Positions 20,721-30,949 are shown, numbered from the stretch's first letter. The stretch is DNA of 64,000 bases from Lactobacillus acidophilus (GCF_034298135.1 NZ_CP139575.1:558001-622000), one strand, 5' to 3'. The notes: generated from the letters alone by a model not told the origin. A program made the numbers and translations.

Positions 20721-21890
20721 ATGTCTAAAGAAATGCTAGAAGCGTTCGCTACATTGGAAAAGAACAAGGGCATTGAACAAGATGTTATTGTTGATGCAAT
20801 TAAGGCCGCTTTGGTAGCTGCATACAAGAAAAATTATAATCAAGCACAAAACGTTGAAGTTGATTTTGATGAGAGAAAAGGCAATTTTAAAGTTATGGCA
20901 GTTAAGACTGTTGTTGATGAAGTTCAAGATGATCGCCTTGAAGTTAGCTTAAAAGATGCTTTGGCAATCAACCGTGCTTATGAAGTAGGCGATGAAATTC
21001 GTTTTGAAGTTACTCCAAAGAATTTTGGTCGTATTGCTGCTCAAACTGCAAAGCAAGTAATTATGCAACGTCTTCGTGAAGCTGAAAGAAATCATATTAT
21101 TGATGAATATTCTCAATACGAAGATGAACTTGTCACTGGTACAGTTGAAAGACGCGACAATCGTTTTGTCTATGTGAAGATTGGTAACGTTGAAGCAGTA
21201 ATGCCTCATCGTGATCAAATGCCAAATGAAGTTTATAACCCACAAGATCAAATTCGTGTGCTTGTAACTCATGTTGGCTCAGATTCTAAGGGAGCACAAA
21301 TCACTGTTTCAAGAACTGCACCAGATATGGTAAAGCGCTTGTTTGAACAAGAAGTTCCTGAAATTTACGATGGAACTGTTGAAATTGTTTCAATCGCGCG
21401 CGAAGCTGGTGACCGTACAAAGATGGCAGTTAAGTCAAATGACCCTAATATTGACCCTGTTGGTACTTGCGTTGGTCAAAAGGGTGCACGTGTACAAAAT
21501 GTAGTTAATGAACTTGGTGGAGAAAATATTGATATTGTAAAATATGAAGAAGATCCATCTGACTATATTGCTAATGCATTGAATCCTGCTGAAGTAATTG
21601 CTGTTCAATTTGGCGAAGACGAGGAGGAAAAGAGTGCGTTAGTTATTGTCCCAGATTACCAATTATCACTTGCTATTGGTAAAAAAGGACAAAACGTACG
21701 TCTTGCAGCTCGTTTAACAGGCTATAAAATTGATATTCGACCAGAGTCTGAAGTAGAATTTGTTGATGAAAAGTCAACTGATTCTGTAAGTAAAGAAGAT
21801 ACAGATTCTTCTGAAGATGTTGTATCTACTGAAGAATCAACTGCTGATGTAACTACTGAAGAAAAAAGCGAAGATAACACTGAAGAATAG
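20721..21890 (+). CDS. nusA: transcription termination/antitermination factor NusA
   Basis: Binds RNA polymerase and nascent RNA to promote pausing, intrinsic termination and antitermination. The supported start is ATG 20721 (SKEMLEAFATLEKNKGI), giving 389 residues: N-terminal polymerase-binding domain, S1 domain (around 135-200) and two KH domains with GTCVGQKGARVQ and AIGKKGQNVRLAARLTG. The C terminus is a Ser/Asp/Glu-rich tail in place of the acidic repeats of proteobacteria. Downstream of a leader with a strong terminator, a layout that allows autoregulation. Confidence 0.97.
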   Translation: MSKEMLEAFATLEKNKGIEQDVIVDAIKAALVAAYKKNYNQAQNVEVDFDERKGNFKVMAVKTVVDEVQDDRLEVSLKDALAINRAYEVGDEIRFEVTPKNFGRIAAQTAKQVIMQRLREAERNHIIDEYSQYEDELVTGTVERRDNRFVYVKIGNVEAVMPHRDQMPNEVYNPQDQIRVLVTHVGSDSKGAQITVSRTAPDMVKRLFEQEVPEIYDGTVEIVSIAREAGDRTKMAVKSNDPNIDPVGTCVGQKGARVQNVVNELGGENIDIVKYEEDPSDYIANALNPAEVIAVQFGEDEEEKSALVIVPDYQLSLAIGKKGQNVRLAARLTGYKIDIRPESEVEFVDEKSTDSVSKEDTDSSEDVVSTEESTADVTTEEKSEDNTEE

Positions 21891-21898
21891 GTGATTTT

Positions 21899-22195
21899 TT
21901 GAAAAAAAGAAAAATCCCAATGCGGAAGGATTTATTAACCGATACAATGCAACCAAAAAAAGAATTGGTACGTATTGTAATTGATAAGGAAAAAAATGTA
22001 TCCGTTGATCCTACTGGTAAAAAAGCTGGTCGCGGTGCATATGTCTCTCTTGATCCAACAAAGATTAAAGTGGCAAAAGAAAAGCATATTTTGGATCGTA
22101 GCTTAGGTGCAAAGGTTCCAGACGGCTTTTATGATGAGCTTTATTCATATGTTGATCATCAAAAAGCAAGAAAAGAATTATTTGGTGATAAATAA
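21899..22195 (+). CDS. ylxR: YlxR family RNA-binding protein (RnpM)
   Basis: Small basic nucleic-acid-binding protein of 98 residues from the nusA-infB operon, with the family's MRKDL, KKELVRIV and GRGAYVS segments. The Bacillus homologue has been linked to RNase P modulation; that role is taken from the family. The start is TTG 21899 with AGGTGAT upstream. It lies 8 bases after nusA. Confidence 0.92.
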   Translation: MKKRKIPMRKDLLTDTMQPKKELVRIVIDKEKNVSVDPTGKKAGRGAYVSLDPTKIKVAKEKHILDRSLGAKVPDGFYDELYSYVDHQKARKELFGDK

Positions 22196-22197
22196 TA

Positions 22198-22509
22198 TTG
22201 CAGAATAGACAAAAAGCAATTAATTTATTAGGTTTAGCTAAGCGAGCTGGTAAGTTAACAACTGGTACAGAAACTGTAATTGGTGAGCTTAATAAAGGAA
22301 AAATAAAAGCGGTCATTATGGCAAGTGATATACATGATAATACTGCCGAAAAAGTTGATCGTGTTGCCAGAAGAAATAATATTCCTATAATAAATTTGTT
22401 TACTGCCGATGAACTTTCAAAGGCAATCGGCAAAAAACGAAAAGTTTTAGGATTAACTGATGCTGGTTTTACTAAGGCATTAGTTAAGAAAATAAATGAA
22501 GGAGTGTGA
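22198..22509 (+). CDS. ylxQ: YlxQ, L7Ae-family RNA-binding protein
   Basis: 103-residue L7Ae/L30e fold protein expected to bind kink-turn RNA; exact function in lactobacilli is unknown. The segments [15 protein letters not shown] and [11 protein letters not shown] are typical. TTG start at 22198, 2 bases after ylxR. Its 3' end overlaps the region of the infB SD, so translation is likely coupled. Confidence 0.9.
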   Translation: MQNRQKAINLLGLAKRAGKLTTGTETVIGELNKGKIKAVIMASDIHDNTAEKVDRVARRNNIPIINLFTADELSKAIGKKRKVLGLTDAGFTKALVKKINEGV

Positions 22510-22513
22510 TTGG

Positions 22514-25147
22514 ATGGCAAAAAAAAGAATTTATGAAGTCGCAAAAGAAGTCGGCGTTGATAATAAAGTTGTAGTCCAAAAAGCAAAGGATTTGGGCTTT
22601 GATGTGAAGAATCATATGTCGTCAATAGATGATTCACAAGTTGCGAAGCTAAAGAGTAGTTTCCAGAACTCCGCTCCTGCTGAAAAAAAAGCAGAAAAGT
22701 CAGCCACTAAGAATAATAAAATTAAGATTTCAGTTTCTTCAATTCGAAAAAATGAAAAGAAACCAGAGGAAAATAATACTCCTAAGAAATCAAATAGAAG
22801 ACGTAATAATAAACGTCGTTCTAGTGATCGAGCTCGGGATAATAAAGAACGTGATGCAAAATCTAATACAGGTAGACCAAAAGCAGCAGCTTTGCTTCAA
22901 CAATTTAAGCAAAAGCAACGTGCAGAAGAAGGTCAGCTTAATAGAGAAGCTCAAAAAGCAAAGAAAGAATATCATGAGCATTTGAAGCATCCTAAAAAAG
23001 AGCAGTCAGAAAAAGATAATAAGAAAACAGTAAAAGAAAGTAATAACAAAAAAGTAGAGCAACAAGTGGAAAAGAAAGTAATCGGACCAAAAATCTTAAA
23101 ACCATCACCAGCCCGTTTAAAGAAAAATCAACCTGCAGATAATAAGGAAAAAGTTACTACTCCTAGAGTAACTATTCCTGAAGCACCAAAGGAAGAAAAA
23201 CGTGGTAACGGTCGTGGCAGAAATATGGGTAAGCCAGGACGCAAAGGAAAGAATCAATTTGTTAATGGACATAGTGAACGTTCAGACCGTTCAGAGAGAA
23301 AACGTCGTAAAAATAAGAAACATCAACAGGAACAGCAAAAGCCTAGAAAACAAATTACCAAACGTAAGGAACGTCCATTACCAGATATATTAGTATATGA
23401 AGAAGGTATGAACGCTCAAGATATCGGTAAATTGATTCACCGAGAACCAGCTGAAATTGTTAAGAAATTATTCATGCTTGGTGTTATGACTAATCAAAAC
23501 CAATCATTGGATAAAGATACTATTGAACTTTTAGCTGCTGAATATGGTATTGATGCTAAGCAAAAAGTTCATGAAGATATTTCTGATATTGATACTCTTT
23601 ACGACAAGAGAATGGAAGCTTCAAAGAAGTCTAAAAACCAAATTAAGCGCCCACCTGTAGTTACTATTATGGGTCACGTTGACCATGGTAAAACGACTTT
23701 GTTGGACCGTCTTCGTCATACTCACGTTTCAGCTCATGAAGCTGGTGGCATTACTCAAAGAATCGGTGCTTACCAAGTTAGACTTGACGATCGTTTGATT
23801 ACATTCTTAGATACTCCAGGACATGCTGCCTTTTCTAATATGCGTGCACGTGGTGCTGAAATTACTGATATTGTTGTATTGGTTGTAGCTGCGGATGATG
23901 GTGTAATGCCTCAGACTGTTGAAGCTATTGACCACGCTAAGAGTGCTAATGTTCCAATCATTGTTGCTATTAACAAGATGGACAAGCCAGGTGCTAACCC
24001 ACAACACGTAACTGAAGAATTAATGAAGTATAATTTAATTCCTGAAGATTACGGTGGTGACACAATTTTCGTTAACATTTCAGCTAAGACAGGTCAAAAT
24101 GTAGATGATTTATTGCAAATGATCTTACTTCAAGCTGACGTGATGGAACTTAAGGCTAACCCAGATGAAATGGCAATCGGTACTGTAATTGAAGCACGTT
24201 TGTCACGTGGTCGTGGTCCAGTTGCCGACGTTTTGATCCAACAAGGTACACTTAATATTGGTGATCCGATTGTTGTAGGTGATACTTTTGGTCGTGTACG
24301 TACTATGACTAACGATCGTGGTCGCCAAGTTAAGAAGGCTACACCATCAGAGCCTGTTGAAATTACTGGTTTGAATGATGTGCCTGAATCTGCTGACAAG
24401 TTAGTTGAATTTAAGGACGAAAAGACTGCAAGAAGTGTTGGTGAAGCTAGAGCTCAACAATCATTGCAAAAGTCTCGTGAAAATGTTCAACATGTAACTC
24501 TTGATAACCTCTTCGATACTATGAAGAAGGAAAACATGAAGGAAGTTGACATTGTTCTTAAGGCAGATGTTCAAGGTTCAGTAGAAGCATTGCAACAATC
24601 ACTTGAAAAGATTGAAGTTGAAGGTGTTCGTGTAAACATTATCCACTCAGGTGTAGGTGCAATTAATGAATCAGATGTAACTTTAGCTGGTGCATCTAAT
24701 GCCTTTATTATTGGATTTAATGTTCGTCCAACTGCTACTGCAAAAAGTCAAGCAGAAACTGACGGTGTAGATATTCGTTTATACAGTATCATTTACAAGG
24801 CTATTGATGATGTTACCGCTGCCATGAAGGGTATGCTTGAACCTACTTATGAAGAAAAGGTTATTGGTAATCTTACTGTTCGTGAAACTTGGAAGGTTTC
24901 AAAGGTTGGTACAATTGCCGGATCATTTGTTGATAAAGGTATAGTCAAGAATGATTCTAAAATTAGAGTTATTCGTGACGGTATTGTTAAGTATGACGGT
25001 GAAATTGCCTCACTTAAGAGATTCAAGGATGACGTTAAAGAAGTTAAACAAGGTAATGACTGCGGTTTAACTATTAAGGATTACAACGATATTAAAGTCG
25101 GCGACGAATTCGAAGTATACGAAATGCAACAAGTTGAACCTAAGTAA
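22514..25147 (+). CDS. infB: translation initiation factor IF-2
   Basis: GTPase that places initiator tRNA on the ribosome. The chosen ATG 22514 has GGAG 10 bases upstream (an in-frame ATG 18 bases earlier lacks one), giving 877 residues. A Lys/Arg/Glu-rich N-terminal extension (about 45-300) precedes the G domain, with G1 GHVDHGKT at 387-394, DTPGHAAF and NKMDKPG. Domains II-IV end in [11 protein letters not shown]. The low-complexity N terminus is common in lactobacilli. Confidence 0.98.
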   Translation: MAKKRIYEVAKEVGVDNKVVVQKAKDLGFDVKNHMSSIDDSQVAKLKSSFQNSAPAEKKAEKSATKNNKIKISVSSIRKNEKKPEENNTPKKSNRRRNNKRRSSDRARDNKERDAKSNTGRPKAAALLQQFKQKQRAEEGQLNREAQKAKKEYHEHLKHPKKEQSEKDNKKTVKESNNKKVEQQVEKKVIGPKILKPSPARLKKNQPADNKEKVTTPRVTIPEAPKEEKRGNGRGRNMGKPGRKGKNQFVNGHSERSDRSERKRRKNKKHQQEQQKPRKQITKRKERPLPDILVYEEGMNAQDIGKLIHREPAEIVKKLFMLGVMTNQNQSLDKDTIELLAAEYGIDAKQKVHEDISDIDTLYDKRMEASKKSKNQIKRPPVVTIMGHVDHGKTTLLDRLRHTHVSAHEAGGITQRIGAYQVRLDDRLITFLDTPGHAAFSNMRARGAEITDIVVLVVAADDGVMPQTVEAIDHAKSANVPIIVAINKMDKPGANPQHVTEELMKYNLIPEDYGGDTIFVNISAKTGQNVDDLLQMILLQADVMELKANPDEMAIGTVIEARLSRGRGPVADVLIQQGTLNIGDPIVVGDTFGRVRTMTNDRGRQVKKATPSEPVEITGLNDVPESADKLVEFKDEKTARSVGEARAQQSLQKSRENVQHVTLDNLFDTMKKENMKEVDIVLKADVQGSVEALQQSLEKIEVEGVRVNIIHSGVGAINESDVTLAGASNAFIIGFNVRPTATAKSQAETDGVDIRLYSIIYKAIDDVTAAMKGMLEPTYEEKVIGNLTVRETWKVSKVGTIAGSFVDKGIVKNDSKIRVIRDGIVKYDGEIASLKRFKDDVKEVKQGNDCGLTIKDYNDIKVGDEFEVYEMQQVEPK

Positions 25148-25166
25148 TATTTTTTAGGAGGAAAAC

Positions 25167-25532
25167 ATGAAGCATAGAGTTGGTCGCGTTGAAGGTGAAA
25201 TCCTTCGCGAATTAACAAAAATTTTACGTAAAGATATTCGTGATCCACGTTTGAGCGAAGTAACTATTACTGCGGTTGAATGTACGAATGATCTTTCATA
25301 TGCAACTATTTACTATAGTTTGTTAACTGAAGATGCTGAAAAAGAAAAAGAAGTTCAGGAAGGTTTAGATAAGGCAAAAGGAATGATGAGACATTTGCTT
25401 GGACAAACTTTAACTGTTTACAAAGTTCCTGAACTTATCTTTAAGCGTGATAATTCAGTAAAATATGGTAGTAAAATTGACCGTTTAATTGCAGAAGTCA
25501 AAAAACAAGATGCTGAACGGGCAAGTAAATAA
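25167..25532 (+). CDS. rbfA: ribosome-binding factor A
   Basis: 121-residue KH-like protein that helps process and mature the 30S subunit. Family segments RVEGEILRELTKILRKDIRDPRL, YATIYYS and PELIFKRDNS are present. TTAGGAGG lies upstream. It closes the nusA-infB operon and is followed directly by a terminator. Confidence 0.97.
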   Translation: MKHRVGRVEGEILRELTKILRKDIRDPRLSEVTITAVECTNDLSYATIYYSLLTEDAEKEKEVQEGLDKAKGMMRHLLGQTLTVYKVPELIFKRDNSVKYGSKIDRLIAEVKKQDAERASK

Positions 25533-25533
25533 G

Positions 25534-25560
25534 AAAAGCGCCGTCAAGGCGCTTTTTTCT
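25534..25560 (+). terminator. terminator of the rimP-rbfA operon
   Basis: AAGCGCC (25536-25542) pairs with GGCGCTT (25548-25554), loop GTCAA, followed by a T run. Confidence 0.85.
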
Positions 25561-25582
25561 TTAGTTTAAGATAGGATTTTAT

Positions 25583-26476
25583 ATGTTAAATGGAATTATA
25601 GTAATTGATAAAGATAAAGGGATGACTAGTGCAGACGTTGTCTATCATTTGCGTCGTGCATTACATATTAGAAAAATTGGACACGCAGGAACTTTGGATC
25701 CTGAAGTTACAGGTGTTTTGCCAATTGCAATTGGTCAGGCAACCAAGTTAATTGAGTTGATGCATACTCGTCCTAAAAAGTATCAAGGAACAGGTTTATT
25801 TGGATATGCGACAGATTCTTATGATATTGATGGTAAAGTTTTAAAAGAAAAAAGATTGGTAATGCCATTTACTGTAGAAGAAATTCAGAGAGGAATGAAT
25901 ACTTTTAAAGGTAAAATCGAGCAAGTCCCACCAATTTATTCTGCTGTAAAAGTAAACGGAAAACACCTTTATGAGTATGCACGTGAAGGAATTAAAGTGG
26001 AACGTCCAAAACGTCAAGTAGAGATTTTTCAATATGATTTGTTAAATGATCCTAGTTTTGATAAAGAAAAAGGTCAAGAAAGCTTCGATTTTGAAATAAC
26101 TTGTAGCAAAGGGACGTATGTTAGATCATTAGTTAATGATTTAGGCGAAAAGCTAGATGAGCCAGCAGTTATGACATACTTGCGACGAGTGGCAAGTTCT
26201 GGATTTGATATTTCACAAGCTGTAAAATTAAGTGAAATTGAAGCAAATCCTGAAAAGGCTAGTGAATTGATTCAACCGATTGATGCCTTTTTTAAAGATT
26301 ATGAAACTATTGATTTACCTGAAGGTAAATGGCTTAAAGTAAAAAATGGTGCTGGCATTTCTTTGGAAACAAATGCAAAAAAAGTGGCATTACGGTACAA
26401 TGAAAAAGTTAAAGCGATTTATGAGAAAAAAGGAAAGATTTATCGTCCCAGCTTAATGCTGCTTCAAAATGAATAA
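25583..26476 (+). CDS. truB: tRNA pseudouridine(55) synthase TruB
   Basis: Makes the invariant pseudouridine 55 in the T loop of tRNAs. The catalytic Asp39 sits in [14 protein letters not shown] (34-47); the segments [11 protein letters not shown] and [15 protein letters not shown] follow. The length of 297 residues is normal. It pairs with ribF 20 bases downstream, the common Firmicute arrangement. Confidence 0.97.
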   Translation: MLNGIIVIDKDKGMTSADVVYHLRRALHIRKIGHAGTLDPEVTGVLPIAIGQATKLIELMHTRPKKYQGTGLFGYATDSYDIDGKVLKEKRLVMPFTVEEIQRGMNTFKGKIEQVPPIYSAVKVNGKHLYEYAREGIKVERPKRQVEIFQYDLLNDPSFDKEKGQESFDFEITCSKGTYVRSLVNDLGEKLDEPAVMTYLRRVASSGFDISQAVKLSEIEANPEKASELIQPIDAFFKDYETIDLPEGKWLKVKNGAGISLETNAKKVALRYNEKVKAIYEKKGKIYRPSLMLLQNE

Positions 26477-26496
26477 TCGAAACGAAGGAATTAGTT

Positions 26497-27426
26497 GTGA
26501 AAATCATTCATCTAACTTATCCAGTAAAGGAAAATATTTTAAATTCAAAAGTAGTTTTGGCTTTAGGTTTTTTTGATGGAGTTCATTTAGGACATCAACG
26601 CTTAATTACTCGAGCTAGGGAAATTGCTAATCAAAAAAATTTACCTGTAATTGTAATGACTTTTGATCGTCATCCTAAGGAAATATATGCGGATAAAAAG
26701 AATTTTAAATACTTAGAAACCTTAGATGAAAAGGCAGATAAAATGGCTAAATTAGGTGTTGATTATTTAGCTGTTATGCCATTTACAAAGGATTTTAGTC
26801 AAATAAGCGCGCAGAAGTTTGTTGACAACGTAATTGTTAAATTGAATGCTGACACTGTGGTTGCAGGATTTGATTATACATATGGTCCTAAAAATATAGC
26901 TAATATGGACAATCTGCCTAATTTTGCTAAAGGAAGATTTAACATTGTAGTTATGCCTAAGCAAGTTTTTGATGGGAAAAAAATTGGTTCTACTGAGATA
27001 CGTCAAGCTATCAAAGATGGGAAAATGGAATTAGCGTATGAATTAATGGGTCATCATTATGTAATGAGTGGCATAGTAGGGCATGGTAAAAGAAATGGTC
27101 ATAAACTTGGTTTTCCAACAGCTAATTTAGAGTGGGCTAACCATAAGGTTATTCCTAAAATAGGTGTTTATGCAACAAAAACTAAAGTTAATGGCAAATG
27201 GCATGAATCAATGACCAGTGTTGGTTATAATGTTACAATTGGTCAAAATAAACGTATTTATATCGAATCTAATATTTTTGACTTTGATGAAGATATTTAT
27301 GGTAAACCCATTGAAATTAAATGGTATAAGTATACTCGTGGAGAAATAAAGTTTGCTGGTTTAGATGAACTAAGAGAGCAACTTGAAAAGGATCAAGATG
27401 AAATTAAAGCATATTTTGCTAAATAA
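26497..27426 (+). CDS. ribF: bifunctional riboflavin kinase / FAD synthetase
   Basis: Converts riboflavin to FMN and FMN to FAD. The N-terminal adenylyltransferase domain shows LGFFDGVHLGHQRL and the IGSTEIRQAIKDG segment; the C-terminal kinase domain begins around GHGKRNGHKLGFPTANL and includes YESN-type text (IYIESNIFDF). Start GTG 26497. 309 residues, normal for the family. Confidence 0.96.
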   Translation: MKIIHLTYPVKENILNSKVVLALGFFDGVHLGHQRLITRAREIANQKNLPVIVMTFDRHPKEIYADKKNFKYLETLDEKADKMAKLGVDYLAVMPFTKDFSQISAQKFVDNVIVKLNADTVVAGFDYTYGPKNIANMDNLPNFAKGRFNIVVMPKQVFDGKKIGSTEIRQAIKDGKMELAYELMGHHYVMSGIVGHGKRNGHKLGFPTANLEWANHKVIPKIGVYATKTKVNGKWHESMTSVGYNVTIGQNKRIYIESNIFDFDEDIYGKPIEIKWYKYTRGEIKFAGLDELREQLEKDQDEIKAYFAK

Positions 27427-27428
27427 AG

Positions 27429-27457
27429 TTGAAAAATGATTTTATTCGTGATAATCT
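27429..27457 (+). promoter_or_regulatory. promoter of the ABC-F leader
   Basis: TTGAAA (27429-27434), 17 bases, TAATCT (27452-27457) with an extended TG. It would start RNA near 27464, giving a leader of about 210 bases. Confidence 0.6.
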
Positions 27458-27463
27458 TTTCTT

Positions 27464-27661
27464 AATCAATTGAAATTTACTGAAGAAAGAGGGATCGCCG
27501 TTGCGTCTGTAATCTTGCAAATGAAGCATAGTTGAACAATGTACTTTTTGGTAGATGGTGAGATTATGCACTTTTGGCAAGATTGACATAGACGGGATGC
27601 CTCTTTTTTGCGCATAAAAGTAGGGAGTCTATGCTTGTTAAAAGTGTGAACTCCCTTTTTT
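27464..27661 (+). promoter_or_regulatory. attenuator leader of the ABC-F gene, with two terminators and an antiterminator
   Basis: Terminator 1 is a long hairpin: AAAGAGG (27486-27492) with CCTCTTT (27600-27606), and inside it AATCTTGC (27511-27518) with GCAAGATT (27577-27584), ending in TTTTTT. Terminator 2 pairs GGGAGT (27623-27628) with ACTCCC (27650-27655), then TTTTTT. CATAGAC (27587-27593) can instead pair perfectly with GTCTATG (27627-27633), breaking both. A three-codon ORF lies within the first stem. This layout suggests induction by stalled ribosomes; the mechanism is inferred. Confidence 0.65.
27501..27512 (+). CDS. putative three-codon leader ORF (Met-Arg-Leu)
   Basis: TTG CGT CTG TAA at 27501-27512, with AAAGAGGGA 8 bases upstream acting as a good SD. 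It lies in the 5' strand of terminator 1, so a ribosome held here would open that stem. No coding-statistics test is possible at this length; support is the SD spacing and its place in the attenuator. Confidence 0.4.
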   Translation: MRL

Positions 27662-27676
27662 ACGTGAGGTGATTTC

Positions 27677-29188
27677 ATGAGCAATATTAAGATATCTAAT
27701 CTTTCATTTAGATATGAAGATGCTAGCGAAAATATTTTTAATGACTTGAATTTGAATTTGGATAGTAGCTGGAAGTTGGGCTTAGTAGGTAGAAACGGTA
27801 GAGGTAAGACTACATTTTTAAATTTACTAAGAAAGAAACTAAAAGGGATAGGTAAAATTGAAAGTAACTTGGATTTTTCATATTTTCCAATTACTATAAA
27901 AGATCTAAAAAATATTACTTTGTATGAATTACAAGAGCAGGTTAGCTTTGAACAATGGGAACTTGAGCGAGAAATGAATTTGTTAGCTGCAAATCCAGAT
28001 TTACTTTGGCAACCATTTAATACCTTGAGCGGTGGGGAACAAACTAAGATACTACTAGCTTTATCTTTTACTGATAGGGATGCATTTCCATTAATTGATG
28101 AGCCAACTAACCATTTGGATGAAGCCAGTCGTTTGCAAGTCGCACAATATTTGAAGAAGCATGATAAAGGCTATATCGTGGTAAGTCATGACCGTGATTT
28201 TTTGAATCAAGTGACAAACCATATTTTGGCGATTGAAAATACTGAGATTCATTTGTATCAAGGTAATTATGCCAGTTATGAGGATACGAAAAATAAAAGG
28301 GATCAATTTAACCGCGATAAAAATGAAAAGCTAAAAAAGGAAGTTAGACGTTTGAATGAAAGCCAATTACGTTTAAAGAACTTTTCTAGTAAGTCTGAAA
28401 ATAAGAAGAATGCCAAAGCACATCATAATGAAATTCATGCGGATATTGATAAAGGCTTTTTAAGCCATAAGTCAGCTAAAATTATGAAAAGATCTAAAAG
28501 TTTATCTAAAAGAATGGATAAAAACATTGAGGCTAAAAAAGGTTTGATGACTAACATCGAAGATACACCTGATCTAACGATGAATTTTCAGCCAAATTAT
28601 CATCATACCTTACTTGAAACGCAACAATTATCTTTGAAAATAGAAGATAAACCTCTCTTTAAAGATTTAAACATGGTTGTTAAAAATCAAGGCATTGTAT
28701 CTTTGGAGGGTAAAAATGGTACTGGTAAATCCACTTTTCTCAAATTAGTATTGGATCAAACAATTGACGTTTCATATCAAGGTAAATTAATTTTAACGAA
28801 TGGTTTGCAAATATCATATTTGCCACAAGATTTTACTGAATATACTGGTACATTAAAAGAATTCGCTGCAAAGCAAAAGATCTCCTATGAAGAACTGCTC
28901 AATAATTTAAATAAAATGGGTTTTCCAAGAGAAAGCTTTAATACTAAAATTGAAGAAATGAGTATGGGTCAACAAAAACGTGTCGCTTTAGCTAAGTCAT
29001 TAGTAGAACCTGCTGATTTATATTTGTGGGATGAGCCTGCAAATTACCTAGATGTGTTTAATCAAGACCAATTGATTAATTTGTTAAAGCAAGTTCAACC
29101 AGCGATGATTTTAGTTGAACATGATGAATACTTTATTGAACGAGTAGCTAATCAAAGAATTACTTTAAACTTGAAGAAAAAAGTTTAA
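27677..29188 (+). CDS. Lsa-type ABC-F ribosomal protection protein
   Basis: Two ATPase domains and no membrane segment, 503 residues. NBD1: Walker A GRNGRGKTT at 38-46, signature LSGGEQTK, Walker B LIDEPTNHLD. A charged linker follows, then NBD2 with GKNGTGKST, MSMGQQKR and LWDEPANYLD. Text such as FEQWELERE and EHDEYFIERV closely matches the Lsa family, which removes lincosamides, streptogramin A and pleuromutilins from the ribosome. I infer the same role, though a housekeeping ABC-F role cannot be excluded. The SD GAGGTGA lies just past terminator 2 of the leader. Confidence 0.85.
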   Translation: MSNIKISNLSFRYEDASENIFNDLNLNLDSSWKLGLVGRNGRGKTTFLNLLRKKLKGIGKIESNLDFSYFPITIKDLKNITLYELQEQVSFEQWELEREMNLLAANPDLLWQPFNTLSGGEQTKILLALSFTDRDAFPLIDEPTNHLDEASRLQVAQYLKKHDKGYIVVSHDRDFLNQVTNHILAIENTEIHLYQGNYASYEDTKNKRDQFNRDKNEKLKKEVRRLNESQLRLKNFSSKSENKKNAKAHHNEIHADIDKGFLSHKSAKIMKRSKSLSKRMDKNIEAKKGLMTNIEDTPDLTMNFQPNYHHTLLETQQLSLKIEDKPLFKDLNMVVKNQGIVSLEGKNGTGKSTFLKLVLDQTIDVSYQGKLILTNGLQISYLPQDFTEYTGTLKEFAAKQKISYEELLNNLNKMGFPRESFNTKIEEMSMGQQKRVALAKSLVEPADLYLWDEPANYLDVFNQDQLINLLKQVQPAMILVEHDEYFIERVANQRITLNLKKKV

Positions 29189-29194
29189 AATAAA

Positions 29195-29221
29195 TTAGCA
29201 CTCAGGTTGCATTATTGCTAA
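29195..29221 (+). promoter_or_regulatory. CIRCE-like operator 1 (degenerate)
   Basis: TTAGCACTC, 9 bases, TATTGCTAA: left arm exact, right arm 7 of 9 to the CIRCE consensus bound by HrcA. It overlaps the -35 of the hrcA promoter. Confidence 0.7.
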
Positions 29222-29234
29222 TTTCTAGTATAAT
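29207..29234 (+). promoter_or_regulatory. promoter of hrcA-grpE-dnaK-dnaJ
   Basis: TTGCAT (29207-29212), 16 bases, TATAAT (29229-29234). It sits between the two CIRCE elements. Confidence 0.65.
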
Positions 29235-29242
29235 ATAATCTG

Positions 29243-29269
29243 TTAGCACCTGATAGATGTGAGTGCTAA
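29243..29269 (+). promoter_or_regulatory. CIRCE operator 2
   Basis: TTAGCACCT, 9 bases, GAGTGCTAA: right arm exact and left arm 8 of 9 to consensus, with the standard 9-base spacer, 18 bases before hrcA. HrcA represses here and releases on heat stress. Confidence 0.92.
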
Positions 29270-29287
29270 AAGTGAGGGCGATATATA

Positions 29288-30337
29288 ATGTTGACCGAAC
29301 GTCAAGAACTTATTTTAAAAACGATAATTATGGACTTCACACAGACACATGAACCAGTTGGTTCTAAGACAGTGATGAATCAGTTGCCAATCAAAGTATC
29401 AAGTGCGACTATTCGCAATGAAATGGCAGTTCTAGAAGATCAGGGGCTAATTGAAAAAACTCACTCTTCTAGTGGCCGTATTCCTTCAAGTGAAGGATAT
29501 CGCTATTATCTTGATAACTTGGTTGAGCCGCTTAAATTACCGGAGTCCGTTTATAATACAATTGGAAGTCAACTAGATCGACCTTTTCATCAGGTAAACG
29601 AAATTGTCCAAGAAGCGGCAAGAATTTTATCAGATTTAACCAATTATACTGCATTTGCTGAAGGACCTGAGAAACGTGACGTTAAAGTTACAGGCTTTAG
29701 AATTGTTCCATTATCCTCAAGACAGGTAATGGCAATTCTGGTCACAAGTGATGGCAATGTTCAGAACCAGGTTTATGCTTTACCTCATAATATTTATGGG
29801 GAAGAAATTGAAAAAGCTGTTCATATGATTAATGATCAGTTAGTTGGTAAGAGTTTAAACGAAATAAATGTTTCTTTACTTAGTGAACTTGCTAAAAGTG
29901 AGCTAGGCGGAGAACATGTGACTGAGCTGCTTAGTTTAGTTGAAGACGTTTTAAAAGATGCTGCGAGTGAGCAGATGTATGTTGATGGACAAATAAATCT
30001 ATTAAATAATACATCTGAGCATAATGTGAAGGATATTCGTTCACTTTATGAATTGATCGATCATGATAATTTGTTTTCTAATTTGATGGATAGTAAAGCA
30101 GATTCCAAAGATAAAAATTATCCAATTAAAGTTAAATTAGGATCAGAATTACCAAATGATTTATTAAAAAATTACAGTTTGCTGACTGCTGAATATAATG
30201 TTGGTTCTCATGGTAAAGGGACAATTGCTTTATTAGGTCCAACTAACATGCCATATTCGCAGATGATCGGACTTCTAGAATATTTCAGAAATGAATTAGC
30301 TAAGAAGTTACTTGATTATTACGGCAAATTTCAATAG
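29288..30337 (+). CDS. hrcA: heat-inducible transcription repressor HrcA
   Basis: Represses class I heat-shock genes through CIRCE and is kept active by GroEL. The 349-residue protein has the N-terminal winged helix ([30 protein letters not shown]) and the GAF-like dimerisation part. It is the first gene of the operon and lies directly under two CIRCE elements, so it controls itself and the DnaK system. Confidence 0.97.
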   Translation: MLTERQELILKTIIMDFTQTHEPVGSKTVMNQLPIKVSSATIRNEMAVLEDQGLIEKTHSSSGRIPSSEGYRYYLDNLVEPLKLPESVYNTIGSQLDRPFHQVNEIVQEAARILSDLTNYTAFAEGPEKRDVKVTGFRIVPLSSRQVMAILVTSDGNVQNQVYALPHNIYGEEIEKAVHMINDQLVGKSLNEINVSLLSELAKSELGGEHVTELLSLVEDVLKDAASEQMYVDGQINLLNNTSEHNVKDIRSLYELIDHDNLFSNLMDSKADSKDKNYPIKVKLGSELPNDLLKNYSLLTAEYNVGSHGKGTIALLGPTNMPYSQMIGLLEYFRNELAKKLLDYYGKFQ

Positions 30338-30349
30338 AGGAGGTTAGCC

Positions 30350-30934
30350 GTGAGTAAAGAAGAGTTTCCAAGTGAAAAAAATTTGGATAAAGAAGAAAAC
30401 ACTTCTAAGCCTAAAAAAGCAGTGAAAAAAGAAGCGGCTAAAGGCGAAGAAACAAAAAAGAATAATGAAAATCAGAAGTTAGCTAAAGAAATAGCTGATT
30501 TAAAAGAAAAAAATAAAGACTTAGAAGATAAGTATTTGCGTAGTGAAGCGGAAATTCAAAATATGCAAAACCGTTATACCAAAGAACGTGCGCAACTTAT
30601 CAAATATGAATCTCAAAGCTTAGCTAAAGATGTTTTGCCTGCAATGGACAATTTGGAAAGAGCGTTAAGTGTAGAAGCCGATGATGATGTATCTAAACAA
30701 TTGAAAAAGGGTGTTCAAATGACCCTTGATGCACTTGTTAAAGCAATGAAAGATCACGGTGTTGTTGAGATTGAGGCTGATGGCGTTAAATTTGATCCGA
30801 CATTACATCAAGCTGTGCAAACCGTAGCAGCTGAAAATGATGATCAAAAAGATCACGTCGTTCAAGTTTTACAAAAAGGATATCAATATAAGGATCGTAC
30901 ACTAAGACCAGCAATGGTTGTAGTTGCACAATAG
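30350..30934 (+). CDS. grpE: nucleotide exchange factor GrpE
   Basis: Releases ADP from DnaK. The 194-residue protein has an acidic, Lys-rich N terminus, a long coiled coil (about 40-90) and the C-terminal beta domain with [16 protein letters not shown] text ([14 protein letters not shown]). GTG start at 30350 after GAGGAGG. Second gene of the hrcA operon. Confidence 0.97.
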   Translation: MSKEEFPSEKNLDKEENTSKPKKAVKKEAAKGEETKKNNENQKLAKEIADLKEKNKDLEDKYLRSEAEIQNMQNRYTKERAQLIKYESQSLAKDVLPAMDNLERALSVEADDDVSKQLKKGVQMTLDALVKAMKDHGVVEIEADGVKFDPTLHQAVQTVAAENDDQKDHVVQVLQKGYQYKDRTLRPAMVVVAQ

Positions 30935-30949
30935 GGAGGAAATTTATAA

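Noticed and set aside
22752..23393. Overlapping frames in the N-terminal part of infB
   Set aside because: The Lys/Arg-rich repeats of IF-2 give open alternative frames; no start signals or domains.
27466..27684. Minus-strand open frame across the ABC-F leader
   Set aside because: It runs against the terminators and overlaps the ABC-F start; the RNA structure on the plus strand explains the sequence.
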